Below the pieces are notes generated by a model, which was not told the DNA's origin, searched no databases, and saw nothing but the letters and a program-made list of their open reading frames with translations. Shown here in pieces: positions 1 to 9,674 of a DNA stretch of 64,000 nucleotides (the stretch's first letter is position 1; each line of letters opens with the position of its first letter). The stretch lies in assembly GCA_963920575.1 (NCBI GenBank), contig OY986967.1, forward strand, positions 16,038,094 to 16,102,093. The letters run 5' to 3'. The translations under genes and the position numbers were made by a program. The DNA is from Narthecium ossifragum (Eukaryota; Streptophyta; Magnoliopsida; Dioscoreales; Nartheciaceae).

Positions 1-484
1 ACCGAAGAAGAGCTCACGCCAGCACCTGCAAAACGCAGCCCGGGTAGGAGTGAGCACTAAGCTTAGCAGGGACACTACACTACGACACTCACAAGGAAGG
101 GAACACAACAGTGTCGCCCCCAAGCAAAGCCTAGGTGTATCACAGGGGTCCCATAACCCCACCGGACGTCCCAAAACGCATGCTCCCAGCACTGCGGACT
201 CACAGCAGGATCGTGAACACTACTGGCAGAAAGAACACCGCTGAGTGGCCCCACTCAAGAGTCAAAGACTGCCGGACGCCGGCTACACCTCAGAACTTGG
301 CTCGAGGCCGACACAACCTCTAAACATCAAACACAACAGTATTCAAGTCCAACTAACCCTATCATTTAAAAGACTGAATACTACAAATCGAGTCCTGGAC
401 CAAACTACCCGCACGGTCCTAAGAGATAGATCCGGGCTACCCGGAAGCCCAGGATCGACAACGCCCTAAACAGATGCAACTAGT
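1..484. other. no gene seen; possible inner end of an LTR element
   Basis: Only short overlapping reading frames without a recognisable family are seen. The LTR to the right meets LINE sequence at its right edge (2491), but no LINE sequence resumes here, so this stretch is probably internal sequence of an LTR element that continues left of the window. I found no clear primer-binding site or polypurine tract at the junction near 484. Confidence 0.3.
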
Positions 485-940
485 GCACAACACAATGCAT
501 GCTATAAACATGCGTAGAAAAGATACATGTAAGCATACAGCAGGATGTGATGATATAAATACAAGATCTGGGCACGGCACCCTGCCGGCCCGGGGTGGTG
601 AGCAATAATTTAAGGTCTAGGGACTGCTGCAGTGGTACCACCACCAACTGCCAGCAGTCCACCACAAAACCTGCACCGGGAAACAACCCTGCAAACAACA
701 GCTACAATATAGCAGGTGAAAGCCCTCGGCGCACGCCGGCATGCAAGGCTATGGAAAGCTGAAGGGCTAACCGCCCATTTATTCTACACAATCCCAGGAG
801 TCATCACTCCCCTGGTTCACCACTGCCCTATTATAGAGCTAACATGCTTAATCGTATATACAAGGTATAAAGCGATGAGTAAAACCGGCATACCAAGCCC
901 CGCGAGCAAAAGCCATGAAAAACCCTCTCTGCTACTAAAA

Positions 941-1243
941 GATCGATCCTCACCAAGGGAAGGATCGATCATTTATGTAACAATGAGCTTCCCTCGCTGT
1001 CAAGGCAAGGAAGATCGATCCTTCCTCCCAGGAAGATCGATCTTTCTTGAGACAGAGGGCACCCTTCGCATCGCACCAAGAATGATCGATCCTTCCTCCC
1101 AGGAAGATCGATCTTCTTCGCGACGAAGGGTAACCATGCCACCCAAGAACCAGGATCGATCTTTTCCAAGCAAAAGATCGATCCTTCATCGTGTGGGGCA
1201 TGACCAACCAGAAGGATCGATCCTTCCTCAAGAAGGATCAATC
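941..1243. repeat. array of paired GATCGATC palindromes (copy A, distal)
   Basis: GATCGATC-type octamers start at 941/963, 1013/1035, 1084/1106, 1154/1176 and 1215/1236. Spacing inside pairs is 22, 22, 22, 22 and 21 bp. Successive pairs start 72, 71, 70 and 61 bp apart. The last site is mutated to GATCAATC. Open frames over this stretch are rich in DRS because of the octamer and are not genes. Confidence 0.85.
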
Positions 1244-1616
1244 CTGATGGGTTCTCTGGCGTGCTTCCGGCGAGGAATACCGCCGGAAGACACAACCAAA
1301 CATGACGAAACTCTGGGATCTGGTAGATCTAGATCCCACGAGTCTAAAACCGGTAAAATCACTGAAAACCAACAACTATATAATCAGATCTAAGCAAAAG
1401 AAGACAAATCAAATCGGAAAACTCAAAACCCCGAAGAGAGATGTCGGTAGGATCCCTACCGGAGCAAGAGCAGCTTAGATCCAAGCAGCTAGGCCTTGGA
1501 TCGTCCTCAGAAGCCTTCAAAAATCGCGAGATCTGAGCTCAAATCGCCGGATTTCAAAAGGGATTCAAGGAAGAAAGTCTCGTCTGCTTTATAGGGAAAC
1601 GAACCGACTTATGAAG

Positions 1617-1715
1617 GATCGATCCTTCCCCAAGGGAGGATCGATCACTTCATGACGATCACACTTGACTTTCTGGCACGAAGAGGATCAATCTCTTAGC
1701 CTCAGAGGATCGATC
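1617..1715. repeat. GATCGATC pairs next to TATA (copy A, proximal)
   Basis: Sites start at 1617/1639 (22 bp) and 1685/1708 (23 bp; the first of that pair is GATCAATC). The two pairs begin 68 bp apart. The nearer site is 24 bp upstream, in LTR orientation, of the TATA-like box at 1587-1593. Confidence 0.7.
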
Positions 1716-1929
1716 CTTTTTGTGCTGAAAGCTAAACTTAGGCAAGAACTCAAGCCTAAGTCCGGATCTTCCGATCCCGGGTCCCACTAACCATTCTAAG
1801 CAAACATTACCACAAACAAGGTCAGTGTGTGTACAAGCGCGAGTGTGGAACTAGCCGACAAGGTGCAATTTACCAAATTGCCCTTGCGGCCCACAGCAAG
1901 CCACAGGAGGAGAGGGACGGGTCCTCACA

Positions 1930-2490
1930 TACTCTTACATCGAAAACACATTAAACCTATCCTAGGAGAACCCGATCACAAGATTGAGGTAGAAACACCT
2001 ACTTGAACAAGCAGGGCAGCTCCTCCACGCATCCTCCAAGTCCGATCGTCAAGATCCGCTCCCCAAAGATCGCGCCTCCAAGCCCTAGCTCAGCCGATTG
2101 GAGAGAGGAAGAGAGAGAGAGAGAGGGACAACGGCAGGAGAAGAAGAAAGAAAGCGAGAGAAAAGAAAGGGGTTATGTATAGAAAGCTGGAATCGATCAC
2201 AGCCGTCCGATTCGATCTCTCCCGATCGAGCTTCGATCTTCCGATCGAGCTTCGATCTTCCGATCGAAAGTGCCCTTAAGGTTCTAATCAATCACATACA
2301 TCAATCGAACGCAGTGTGTGCCACGCGGGTGTGAAACTGACCACCAGGGAGCATATTTACCAAAATGCCACTGGGGTCAAAAACAGCGATGCGATCAACC
2401 GATCGCATCCCATGGCCAACCGAGCCAAACCACAAACCCAGACCTTTGACCTAACGCGGTCGGACCGGGTTGGAGGTACGGGTCCTCACA
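1930..2490 (-). repeat. LTR tail, subfamily 2, abutting LINE sequence
   Basis: The segment ends (+ strand) in GGGTCCTCACA at 2490, the same terminus as copy A, and resembles 36960-37473. Shared features are a purine-rich (GA)n stretch, a GTATAGA/TATTTATAGAG TATA-like site, GATCTTCCGATCGAGC repeats, and a tail with ACCAAA..TGCC. It directly follows copy A. The same order, subfamily 1 then subfamily 2, is found in the 33.6-37.5 kb locus. At 2491 LINE coding resumes, so 2490 is a real insertion edge. Confidence 0.55.
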
Positions 2491-3111
2491 AACTCTCTTG
2501 CCTGCCAGATTATGATTCGGGCTAATTCCCGGGCGTCGTGGTTGTCTTCCCCCGCCACAGCCTTGCACCTGTGCTTCCATAACCACCAAAGACCAAAGCT
2601 TAGGAAGCAAATGGCCTCGTTGGTTTCCTCATATTTCTTGGAGCGACATAGGAGGTTGAGGTATTTATCGAAACATAGTTATTCTGTTTCAATCCCTGTA
2701 TCCACGAGAACTCGCCGCCAAGTGTTGCAGGCAAAGGTGCAGTCAAAGAGAAGGTGCTCGATGGTTTCGTCTTGTGTGTAGCACCGAGGGCACTCACGTT
2801 CAGATGTTAGGCAGAGGTGCCATAGAGCAAGCTTGGTTGGAAGCTTACCATGCAATAATTTCGAAAGAAATATCTTGACACGAGGGCCGGCAGGTGCTTT
2901 CCATGTGCTTCGCCAAAGGTGGGTCTGAACGTGAGCTTCCTACTTGCCATCTAAGTGTTCGAGCATTTGGTATGCTGAGGAAGTGAAGATCAAGCCATCC
3001 TTACTCCAAGTCCATCTTGGGGTTGTGCTACCGTTATCCTAAAGAGGAAGTGTTATGACTAACTCTATCATTAATGTATGGAGGAAAGAGTACAACTTCT
3101 GTACGTCCCAG
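2491..3111 (-). pseudogene. LINE ORF2, zinc-knuckle (zf-RVT) and C-terminal segment
   Basis: The - strand encodes the region after the reverse transcriptase of plant L1-type ORF2. It begins SHWDVQKLYSFL, then PRWTWSKDG, then the zf-RVT knuckle CPRCYTQDETIEHLLFDC, then FGLWWLWKHRCKA. A stop follows ETE in the knuckle region and another lies in ITLPL*DN, so it is dead. This piece continues the reading of 4878-5074 across the solo LTR at 3112-4877, and is cut at 2490 by the LTR on its left. The terminal RNase H domain of the LINE is not in the window. Confidence 0.8.
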
Positions 3112-4185
3112 TGACTCGCCTTGAAATATGTCGTTAGTATATCAATGGCGGATAAAACAATTAACCGGACTAATAGCTAACTACAACGTAGTTAATGGGA
3201 GTACGGGTCGAGTCCTCGGAGAATTGGATGGTCGAATTAATGGATGCAATATAATCTCTACAATAGTTGGAAACAATTTGATTGATTTTAAAGTTGTTTA
3301 AACTAAAGTATTCTAGAGGCACTTAACGCTAAGAGATTTATCAAGGAAGAAGTCCTAGGGAATTCTAATCCGAATTAGGTCTAAATATTTTCTCTATGAA
3401 TCAAGATGAATAACATTTAAATGAGATAGTCGAAATTAGGGATCAACGAGCGTAGGATTAATATCGCTTGTCGCTAATGAGACGTCGGGTTAGGATCATC
3501 TCATCGTGTGAATAACAAGGTGAAAATCCATGATCGAGGCTTTAATCCGATCATAGCTCAACAAATGCCGACTTAAGGTCCTATTGTTGGCAAGGAATCA
3601 AGGCTTTGTATGACTAAGGTCTTGGATTGAGGTGGATTTAATACCTCAATCCAATCCTCCATCTAAGTCAAGAATGGTAAGTAGGATAGCTTTGGCTTGA
3701 GGTGGTTCTAGCACCTCAACATCCTATCCTAAGGTCAAGAGTTAGCCATGGTTCTAACATGACCTGCTCTTTGAGGAATTTCATCAAATACCTAGCATGC
3801 ATCTAATACTCGAGCAATTAAATGCAAATATAGATACTCAAACCATTCAAGAGTAGACTTTATTGAAGACATAAGGAATTGAATCCGAATTCATACAAAG
3901 ATTCCTTCTCACAAACGTTATTACATCAAAGATTACAAGAGAAATCTAAAAGTAACACCTAAGACATCATAGAATTCCCAAGGATGAGGATTTTAGTTAC
4001 TCATCTTGGTTGGACGCTTCATAGGAAGAGAGGTTTCATCCATCTTCTTCATTGATCTCCACCTTTTTGATCCCTAAATCCTTAGGAATGAGAGGAAAAA
4101 TCTCAAGAATATAGAGGGAGAAGAAGGCTGGAAAAGAGAGGGAGCAAGTGTCGAGAAAAGATCCTAAAATTAGAGCCAAAACCCC

Positions 4186-4193
4186 TATTTATA
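4186..4193 (-). promoter_or_regulatory. TATA box of the solo LTR
   Basis: TATTTATA on the + strand reads TATAAATA on the - strand, followed by GGGG. The first palindrome of the array starts 65 bp upstream of it in LTR orientation. Confidence 0.6.
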
Positions 4194-4257
4194 GGCCCCA
4201 AGTCGTTGACCCTCAGATTAGATCTGAGCCGTCCATTTATAACCGTCAGCGATCTTG

Positions 4258-4709
4258 GATCGATCCAAAGTAATATTGGATCGATCCAAGATGAGCAAAA
4301 GATTATACCTTTCTGTGGAAAGGAAATATGGATCGATCCCATTTAAATGTGGATCGATCCAATTTGTACCCAAGAATAAGTGTTCTTGGGAAAAGAAATA
4401 TGGATCGATCCCAAGACGGTTTGGATCGATCCATTTTGTACCCAAGAATAAGTGCTCTTGAGAAAAGAAATATGGATCGATCCCATGACGGTTTGGATCG
4501 ATCCATTTTGTACCCAAGAATAAGTGCTCTTGAGAAAAGAAATATGGATCGATCCCATGACGGTTTGGATCGATCCATTTTGTACCGATCTCTCTAGGAA
4601 GAGATATTTGGATCGATCCATTAAGAATTCGGATCGATCCAACATTGGATAAAAACTATGGCCTTCTGGAAAAGGATCTGGATCGATCCAAAATGACCTT
4701 GGATCGATC
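4258..4709. repeat. seven paired GGATCGATCC palindromes, 21-bp spacing
   Basis: Octamer GATCGATC starts at 4258/4279, 4331/4352, 4403/4424, 4475/4496, 4547/4568, 4611/4632 and 4681/4702. All seven pairs are exactly 21 bp apart. Pair-to-pair distance is 73, 72, 72, 72, 64 and 70 bp. Every site keeps the flanking G and C (GGATCGATCC) while the 11-bp spacers vary, which argues for conservation of the site and its spacing. The three middle units are nearly identical, from recent tandem duplication. Confidence 0.95.
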
Positions 4710-4877
4710 CAAATTGTATGGATCTGTTTTACTAATGTCTTTTGGTTCAAAATCAATGCAACTCTCTTCGAAAGCTCTTGTACTTGAAACCATAAGAAAA
4801 GATATTAAAAATGCATTGCTTGAGAGCTAACAAAGCCCAGTTGAATGGGTGAATTATGTATATTTTGTGACATATCA

Positions 4878-5074
4878 CCCAACTGCCATCTGCTGAGAAG
4901 AGTTGGCTCACAGTTAGCTTCGTGACTCTGTCATCAACCATCATCAAGCACGGCATGGTGATTAAAGGGCCGTCGCCCAGCCACCAATCTCTCAACACGT
5001 TGGCACGACACGACTGGTTACGCACCCACCTCATTCCCCTGCGGAGTAAGTCAGCGGCTTTGCAGGTGGATCGC
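4878..5074 (-). pseudogene. LINE ORF2 segment between solo LTR and Athila element
   Basis: The - strand encodes STCKAADLLRRGMRWVRNQ, then RDWWLGDGPL, and ends SADGSW. This is the stretch between RT and zinc knuckle in plant L1 ORF2. Joined to 13365-14395 across the Athila element the frame is uninterrupted (LWR then STCKAAD). Joined to 2491-3111 across the solo LTR it gives a normal DGSWDVQ. Confidence 0.85.
5070..5074. repeat. target-site duplication ATCGC (left)
   Basis: Matches 13360-13364 exactly and sits directly beside the TGATG LTR end. Confidence 0.9.
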
Positions 5075-6021
5075 TGATGTCGCTCAAATGTGTCACGCAC
5101 AGCGGTCGCGGTGCAGTACAGCATAAGAGAGGTCGAATCCCACAGAGAGACAATCAGGAAAGATCCAGAAACATAGATAACAATGAATTGAAAACAATCA
5201 AGAGCGATGAAAGTTAAGAAAATAGATCGAAGATGTAATGGTAAGATAAAGTTAACGAAAGAAATCAGGATTTGAATGAGGCTAGGCTTCAGGAATCACT
5301 TCACTCGGATTTAGGTTCTTCTTTTCTCAACGGTTTATATGATACACAGTTAAGGGATTCACATCCCAATCACCTTAACCGGAAGATAAAGAATTATGAA
5401 TCTGATAAAATATATAAATGTCTCTTCCTACGATTGGTTCTTCCTTTTTATAGTTCTAACTTCATCCAACTAAACCTAAGAATACACGATACCGGCTGTC
5501 ACTACAGGCAACGCGCAGCAAAAGTTCATCGGGACAAAGCCCTAACTCTAACCGGATCTCTAAGAATACACAATACCAACTCTCACAATCGGCAATGCAT
5601 AGCAAAGATCTCACGGTATAGAGCCCCAACCTTATCTAACCAGATCCCTAAGAATATACAATACCAGCTGTCACTACGGGCAATGTATAGCAAAGGTCTC
5701 ACGAGACTCGGTAGGAGAATCGAAGGAGATAACTATGGGATCACAATATCATAAAAGAAGCATGACTGGATTTATAATAATGTTTAACCACAAAGCAATC
5801 TGTGAAGATCCAATACATAAGAAGAGTTTAACAATAAAGATTAAAAACTATGAACCATTGTTGGAGAAGAAGCCCTAGTCCTCGCTAGATCATCCGTCCG
5901 CCATGCCCGCGGATTACTCGGCCATGGATGGAGATTCCTTCATCTTCTTCCCTTGAGAAACACCCAGAAAAGAGCCTCCAAAAACGTCCAAGAAGTCCCC
6001 CTTGATTAGCCCTAAGTTCCC

Positions 6022-6029
6022 TATTTATA
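6022..6029 (-). promoter_or_regulatory. TATA box, 3' LTR
   Basis: TATTTATA reads TATAAATA on the - strand, in a CCCTATTTATAGCCCC context like the solo LTR at 4186. The palindrome array begins 64 bp upstream in LTR orientation. Confidence 0.6.
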
Positions 6030-6092
6030 GCCCCTAAGCTCTCCATCAACGGATTTGATCTAAACCGTTGATTTAATTCACTGGGAACGTCC

Positions 6093-6515
6093 GATCGATC
6101 CTCCTCGGGATGTTGGATCGATCGGTCTCATTAAAATCTCCAACTTCTATTTACGCCCGAGTCCGATCGATCGGACTAAGGGAGTCGGATCGATCGATTT
6201 CGTAAAAATCCTTCGTCTCTGGCTCTTCCCGAGTTCGATCGATGGACGGATCGATCGAACTCTGCTCCTCTAAAAAACATACGTTCTGTCACCCTTTAAT
6301 TCCCAAGTCCGATCGATCGAATTATGAGAGTTGGATCGATCGGTTGAGTAAAAATCCGCTATTTTTGGCCTTTTCCGAGTCCGATCGATCGGACCATTGG
6401 TGTCGGATCGATCGGACCCCATAGGAGCGATGGAGGGATCGATCGGACCATGTTCAGCCAAAAAACACATGTTCTATCACGATTCTGCGAGGTCCGATCG
6501 ATCGGCGGATCGCTC
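6093..6515. repeat. CCGATCGATCGG pair array, 3' LTR
   Basis: Sites start at 6093/6116, 6165/6188, 6237/6249, 6311/6334, 6383/6406, then a single at 6437, then 6496/6508 (the last is GATCGCTC). Spacing is 23, 23, 12, 23, 23 and 12 bp. Pairs start 72, 72, 74 and 72 bp apart over the first five. The two 12-bp pairs look like 11-bp spacer deletions, about one helical turn. Confidence 0.9.
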
Positions 6516-6879
6516 GGACTTCCAGCTTATTTTCCTTTCTGTCATCCAGACTGCGCCATCGGTACTAAAATTGCCGTAACTTCCTCTAGGAAACTCAGAA
6601 TCACGAACCGTAAAATTCCCCATAATCTAGACTTCAAGATCTTTCTAACCATATATGGCACATCATCTGGTTCTTCACGAGCAGGTACAAATTAATTTGT
6701 GAAGTTGCTCCATATACTCTTTTCAGCTTCTTTTAGCTCCAATTTCCTGCATTTCCCAAACAACCATGTGAAGCAACATATAGATATAAAAATAGTAATA
6801 AAGATGCTGATTAAGGATAATAATCTAGCAATTGAGATGGTTATAAGACTGTTCAGAGTGCACTTTCATGCACTCATCA

Positions 6880-6891
6880 CACCCCTCAACC
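6880..6891 (-). promoter_or_regulatory. polypurine tract
   Basis: On the - strand GGTTGAGGGGTG lies directly before the 3' LTR, as expected for plus-strand priming. The related element at 61146 has GTTGGGGGGTG in the same place. Confidence 0.6.
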
Positions 6892-8118
6892 AGCTTATTG
6901 CTAGTCTCTAGCAATTCAAAGCGCATAGAATATAATTAAGCACACCAACGGTTTAAGGATGTAGACATGCATGATAAAAATTCTACCTTATTAAGTCAAT
7001 AGTGTTTTATCCAGTACAGAGCATGAAAATTTGTTATACTCATACACATACTACCAACACATGAAATCAACTTCTACACATGAAACATGCTAATCACCAT
7101 CTACAAGAACACATGTGACGTGACAAATAAATGTTACGTGCAGAGGCAACTTCTACCCCCCATTAGTCCAAACACACTACTATCTTCATGACCAATCATC
7201 CAACCCTCGCACTTTAAGTACAACATGCTCTTTCTTTCTTTTTTCTTTTCAACTATCAGACATTTTGCCTTTTTACGCGAGCACTCTCCGCTTCTTGAGA
7301 CGCAGAGACCCGGTTACTTAGCAAAACACTTAATAGTTTTCTTTTTTTTTTATAGCTATAAGTGGTTCTACATTTTTACGCGAGCTCCCTGCTTCCTGAG
7401 GCAAGAACACCCGGTTACTCAGTAGATCACTTAATAGTTGTTTAGGCACAGCTTTATCAAGCTCCAGAACTTTTTCTTCTTTTTTTTTCTTTGCATGCAA
7501 TACTCAACACTAGCTAATGTTGAAATCATGGTCTCGATTGACAATAGCATGCTCATTCCTCTAGTGAGTATAATTACCACTGCACATAAAGTGTTCGTGT
7601 GTGGATCACATGATGTTATACTTTCAGGTTATCACGCATGCAATCAATGTATTGGTCAATCCATATGAAAGCAACATGCATAATAAGCATAAAAATATCA
7701 GCTCATGTACAATTTCTAATAGCATAATCAATTCAACACCATTAAACTCAAAAGGTAGCATGCATAAGGTCATGTATGCCTACATCCCCCAACCTGAAAT
7801 TCACATTGTCCTCAATGTGTGCTAATCATGTAAATAAGCAGAAGGGTGTTGGCTGAATTTTCATATATAGCATAAATAAAAAAAAGGAAATCGAAATAAG
7901 AGCGAGGCCACCTGACAGAATATCGATTATCTCCTCAAGGCTCCTCATGGTGGCCGAATTTCTCATCTCCAGAATAGTGGTCGAATTCCTCAAGCAAGGC
8001 AAACGGTGGTCCAACATCCTAAGAAATAAGAGAGCAAACAAAAACAAATGAAAACAAAAGCAAGCAAACTAAAATAAACTATCCTAATCAAAAAGGGAAA
8101 TGATAGATAGGAGAAAGA
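6892..8118 (-). other. non-coding 3' tail of the Athila-type element
   Basis: No coding sequence is seen between integrase and the polypurine tract, where an env-like frame can sit in Athila elements. Two copies of a TTTTACGCGAGC ... CCCGGTTACT motif lie at about 7271-7320 and 7372-7420. The same motif is repeated in the equivalent place in the related element at 63121-63303. T-rich runs occur at 7230-7250, 7341-7351 and 7470-7490. Confidence 0.6.
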
Positions 8119-9177
8119 TCATCCCTCGTAGACAGGGTCTACGAGAGAAACGGTGTGCTCCTCAGGGTCCGCTTTCTCTGGAATCTGTTTCAAGCGTTGT
8201 CCATTAACCGTAAACAACCTCCCATCCTTTGAGTCTTCAACTTCCACAACCCCATTTTCAAATATTTTGCTAATGGTGAAGGGGTCTGTCCAGCGTGATC
8301 TCAGCTTCCCAGGATGAAGATGCAGTCGTGCGTCATACAGATAAGCTTGCTGTCCCACTTGAAATGTCTTCCGCAAGATCTTCTTGTCGTGGTAGGCCTT
8401 TGTCTTTGCCTTGAAGATCCTAGAACTCTCATAAGCATCATTCCTAAGCTCCTCCAACTCAGACAGCTGGAGTTTTCGTTCCTGACCTGCAGCATCCAAA
8501 GTAAGATTTAGTGACTTAATAGCCCAATATGCCTTATGTTCTAATTCAACTGGAAGATGACATGGTTTTCCATAAACAAAGCGAAACGGCGACATCCCCA
8601 AGGTAGTCTTGTAGGCAGTACGATATGCCCACAACGCGTCTGATAGCCTCAAGGACCAGTCCTTTCGGTTGGGGCTCACTGTCTTCTCCAGGATTTGCTT
8701 TATCTCTCTATTGGCTAATTCAGCTTGGCCATTCGTCTGTGGATGATAAGCAGTGGAAATCTTATGTGTAACTCCATACCTGCGCATCAAAGCCTCAAAA
8801 GAGCGGTTACAAAAATGGGATCCTTGGTCACTAATAATGACCCTAGGAGTACCAAATCTAGACAAAACATGCTCTTTAAGAAACTTGATGACAGTGGAAT
8901 GATCATTATTCCTACATGCAATAGCCTCCACCCACTTAGACACATATTCCACAGCCAACAATATATATAAATAGCCAAAAGAAGAAGGAAAGGGTCCCAT
9001 AAAGTCTATACCCAAACAATCAAAAATCTCTACAGCTTAAATGGGGTTCAAAGGCATCATATGTCTCCTAGATAAAGCTAATAGTGTTAGGCATCTATCA
9101 CAGGATTTGCAGAAAATATTAACATCACGAAACATAGTAGGCCAGTAAAAACCACATTGAAGAATTTTAGCAGCAGT
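8119..9177 (-). pseudogene. integrase core and C-terminal domain (Athila-type)
   Basis: The - strand frame from 9015 encodes a 298-residue integrase core. The DDE set is visible: D in GIDFMGPF, D in ISDQGSHF, E in [10 protein letters not shown], with AYHPQTNGQ between. The GPF/GPY-like module near [19 protein letters not shown] and RSRWTDPF follows. Upstream (9016-9177) the linker reads KILQCGFYWPTMF and CKSCDRCL, the second half of the HHCC finger, but is broken by two in-frame stops (after HFSMK and after PLNPI). The reaction would be insertion of the element DNA. The copy could not make a full polyprotein. Confidence 0.9.
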
Positions 9178-9633
9178 CTATTTCATCGAAAAATGGCCTC
9201 CACATGCATGAGAGTGACAGAATGTAATGATGCTTTCGATTTCATAATCAGGGACACACCGGCGCATAATCTGGTTAGGACAATACTTAAATAGACAAGG
9301 ATCATCCCAATAAAATTTCTTTACCTCAACAAAAATTCTACGCTTATCCTGCGCACTCCAAAAGGAAGGGATCTCACCTGTCGCTAAGTAATTAACAATG
9401 TGCGCATACCAGGGCAGTCTTGCAACTGAAAAGAGTTGCTCATCAGGGAAGTCATCCATGATTGGTGGCTCATCTTCCACTACTTCCACCATCAGCCTTG
9501 ATAGGTGATCAGCGACAACGTTCTCCACGGGAAAGCGGGGGCTGCTAGAGCACCTAAAAACAAAAGCAAAACAAACCAAAAACACAAGCAAACATGCAAG
9601 CACACAGCATAAAAATAACTCAAGCATTCTCAT
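9178..9633 (-). pseudogene. RNase H remnant plus HHCC zinc-binding N-terminus of integrase
   Basis: The middle of the frame reads VENVVADHLSRL, the typical last residues of the RNase H domain. Then come FPDEQLF, PWYAHIVNYLATG, RRCVPDYEIESII and the histidine half of the finger CHSHACGGHF. The first roughly 30 residues (hydrophobic LFLCCVLACLLVF) do not belong to pol and mark the deletion junction. Everything between gag and ADHLSR, i.e. protease, RT and most of RNase H, is absent. Confidence 0.85.
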
Positions 9634-9674
9634 GCATACAAGAAAGCAAATTGAGCAAACTAAACTACTATATA

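Larger units (their letters stand above)
485..1929 (-). repeat. LTR copy A of a family with TGTGAGGACC terminus (subfamily 1)
   Basis: Read on the - strand the segment starts TGTGAGGACC, typical of an LTR 5' end. It aligns by eye with 33618-34935 along its length: both share a GGCACGGCACC/GGCCCGGCACC-like stretch followed by GGCCCGGGGTG, the GATCGATC arrays, and the same end near ACCAAATTG. The left boundary is approximate. A TATA-like CTTTATA (1587-1593, read TATAAAG on the - strand) lies 24 bp from a palindrome pair. Confidence 0.6.
3112..4877 (-). repeat. solo LTR inside a LINE
   Basis: The 1766-bp segment starts TGACTCG and ends ATATCA. It splits a continuous LINE reading frame: the LINE reads ADGSW on the right flank and SHWDVQ on the left. 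Flanking pentamers are CCCAG (3107-3111) and CCCAA (4878-4882), a target duplication with one change. TATA (4186-4193) and the palindrome array show LTR orientation on the - strand. No internal retroelement sequence is present, so it is a solo LTR left by LTR-LTR recombination. Confidence 0.8.
5075..6879 (-). repeat. 3' LTR of Athila-type element
   Basis: It starts TGATGTCGCTC and ends GCACTCATCA, and is the same length as 11555-13359. It is the 3' LTR because the element is read on the - strand. Confidence 0.93.

Noticed and set aside
485..2490. The two LTR parts as a solo insertion in the LINE.
   Set aside because: No LINE sequence or matching AACTC pentamer is found on the left side within the window.
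4258..4709. Regular repeat-spacer layout resembling a CRISPR array.
   Set aside because: Repeats are 10-bp palindromes within a plant LTR, spacers are themselves homologous, and no cas genes exist.
4218..4756. Several overlapping frames on both strands encoding repeated DRS/IDRS/MDRS words, also at 716-1295, 6242-6579 and 12722-13059.
   Set aside because: GATCGATC gives DRS, IDR or SIH in any frame and is palindromic, so both strands look coding. They lie in LTR U3 arrays with no start or family support.
6093..6515. GATC clusters as Dam methylation or replication-origin sites.
   Set aside because: Dam-type SeqA/MutH systems are bacterial; this is plant nuclear DNA inside retrotransposon LTRs.
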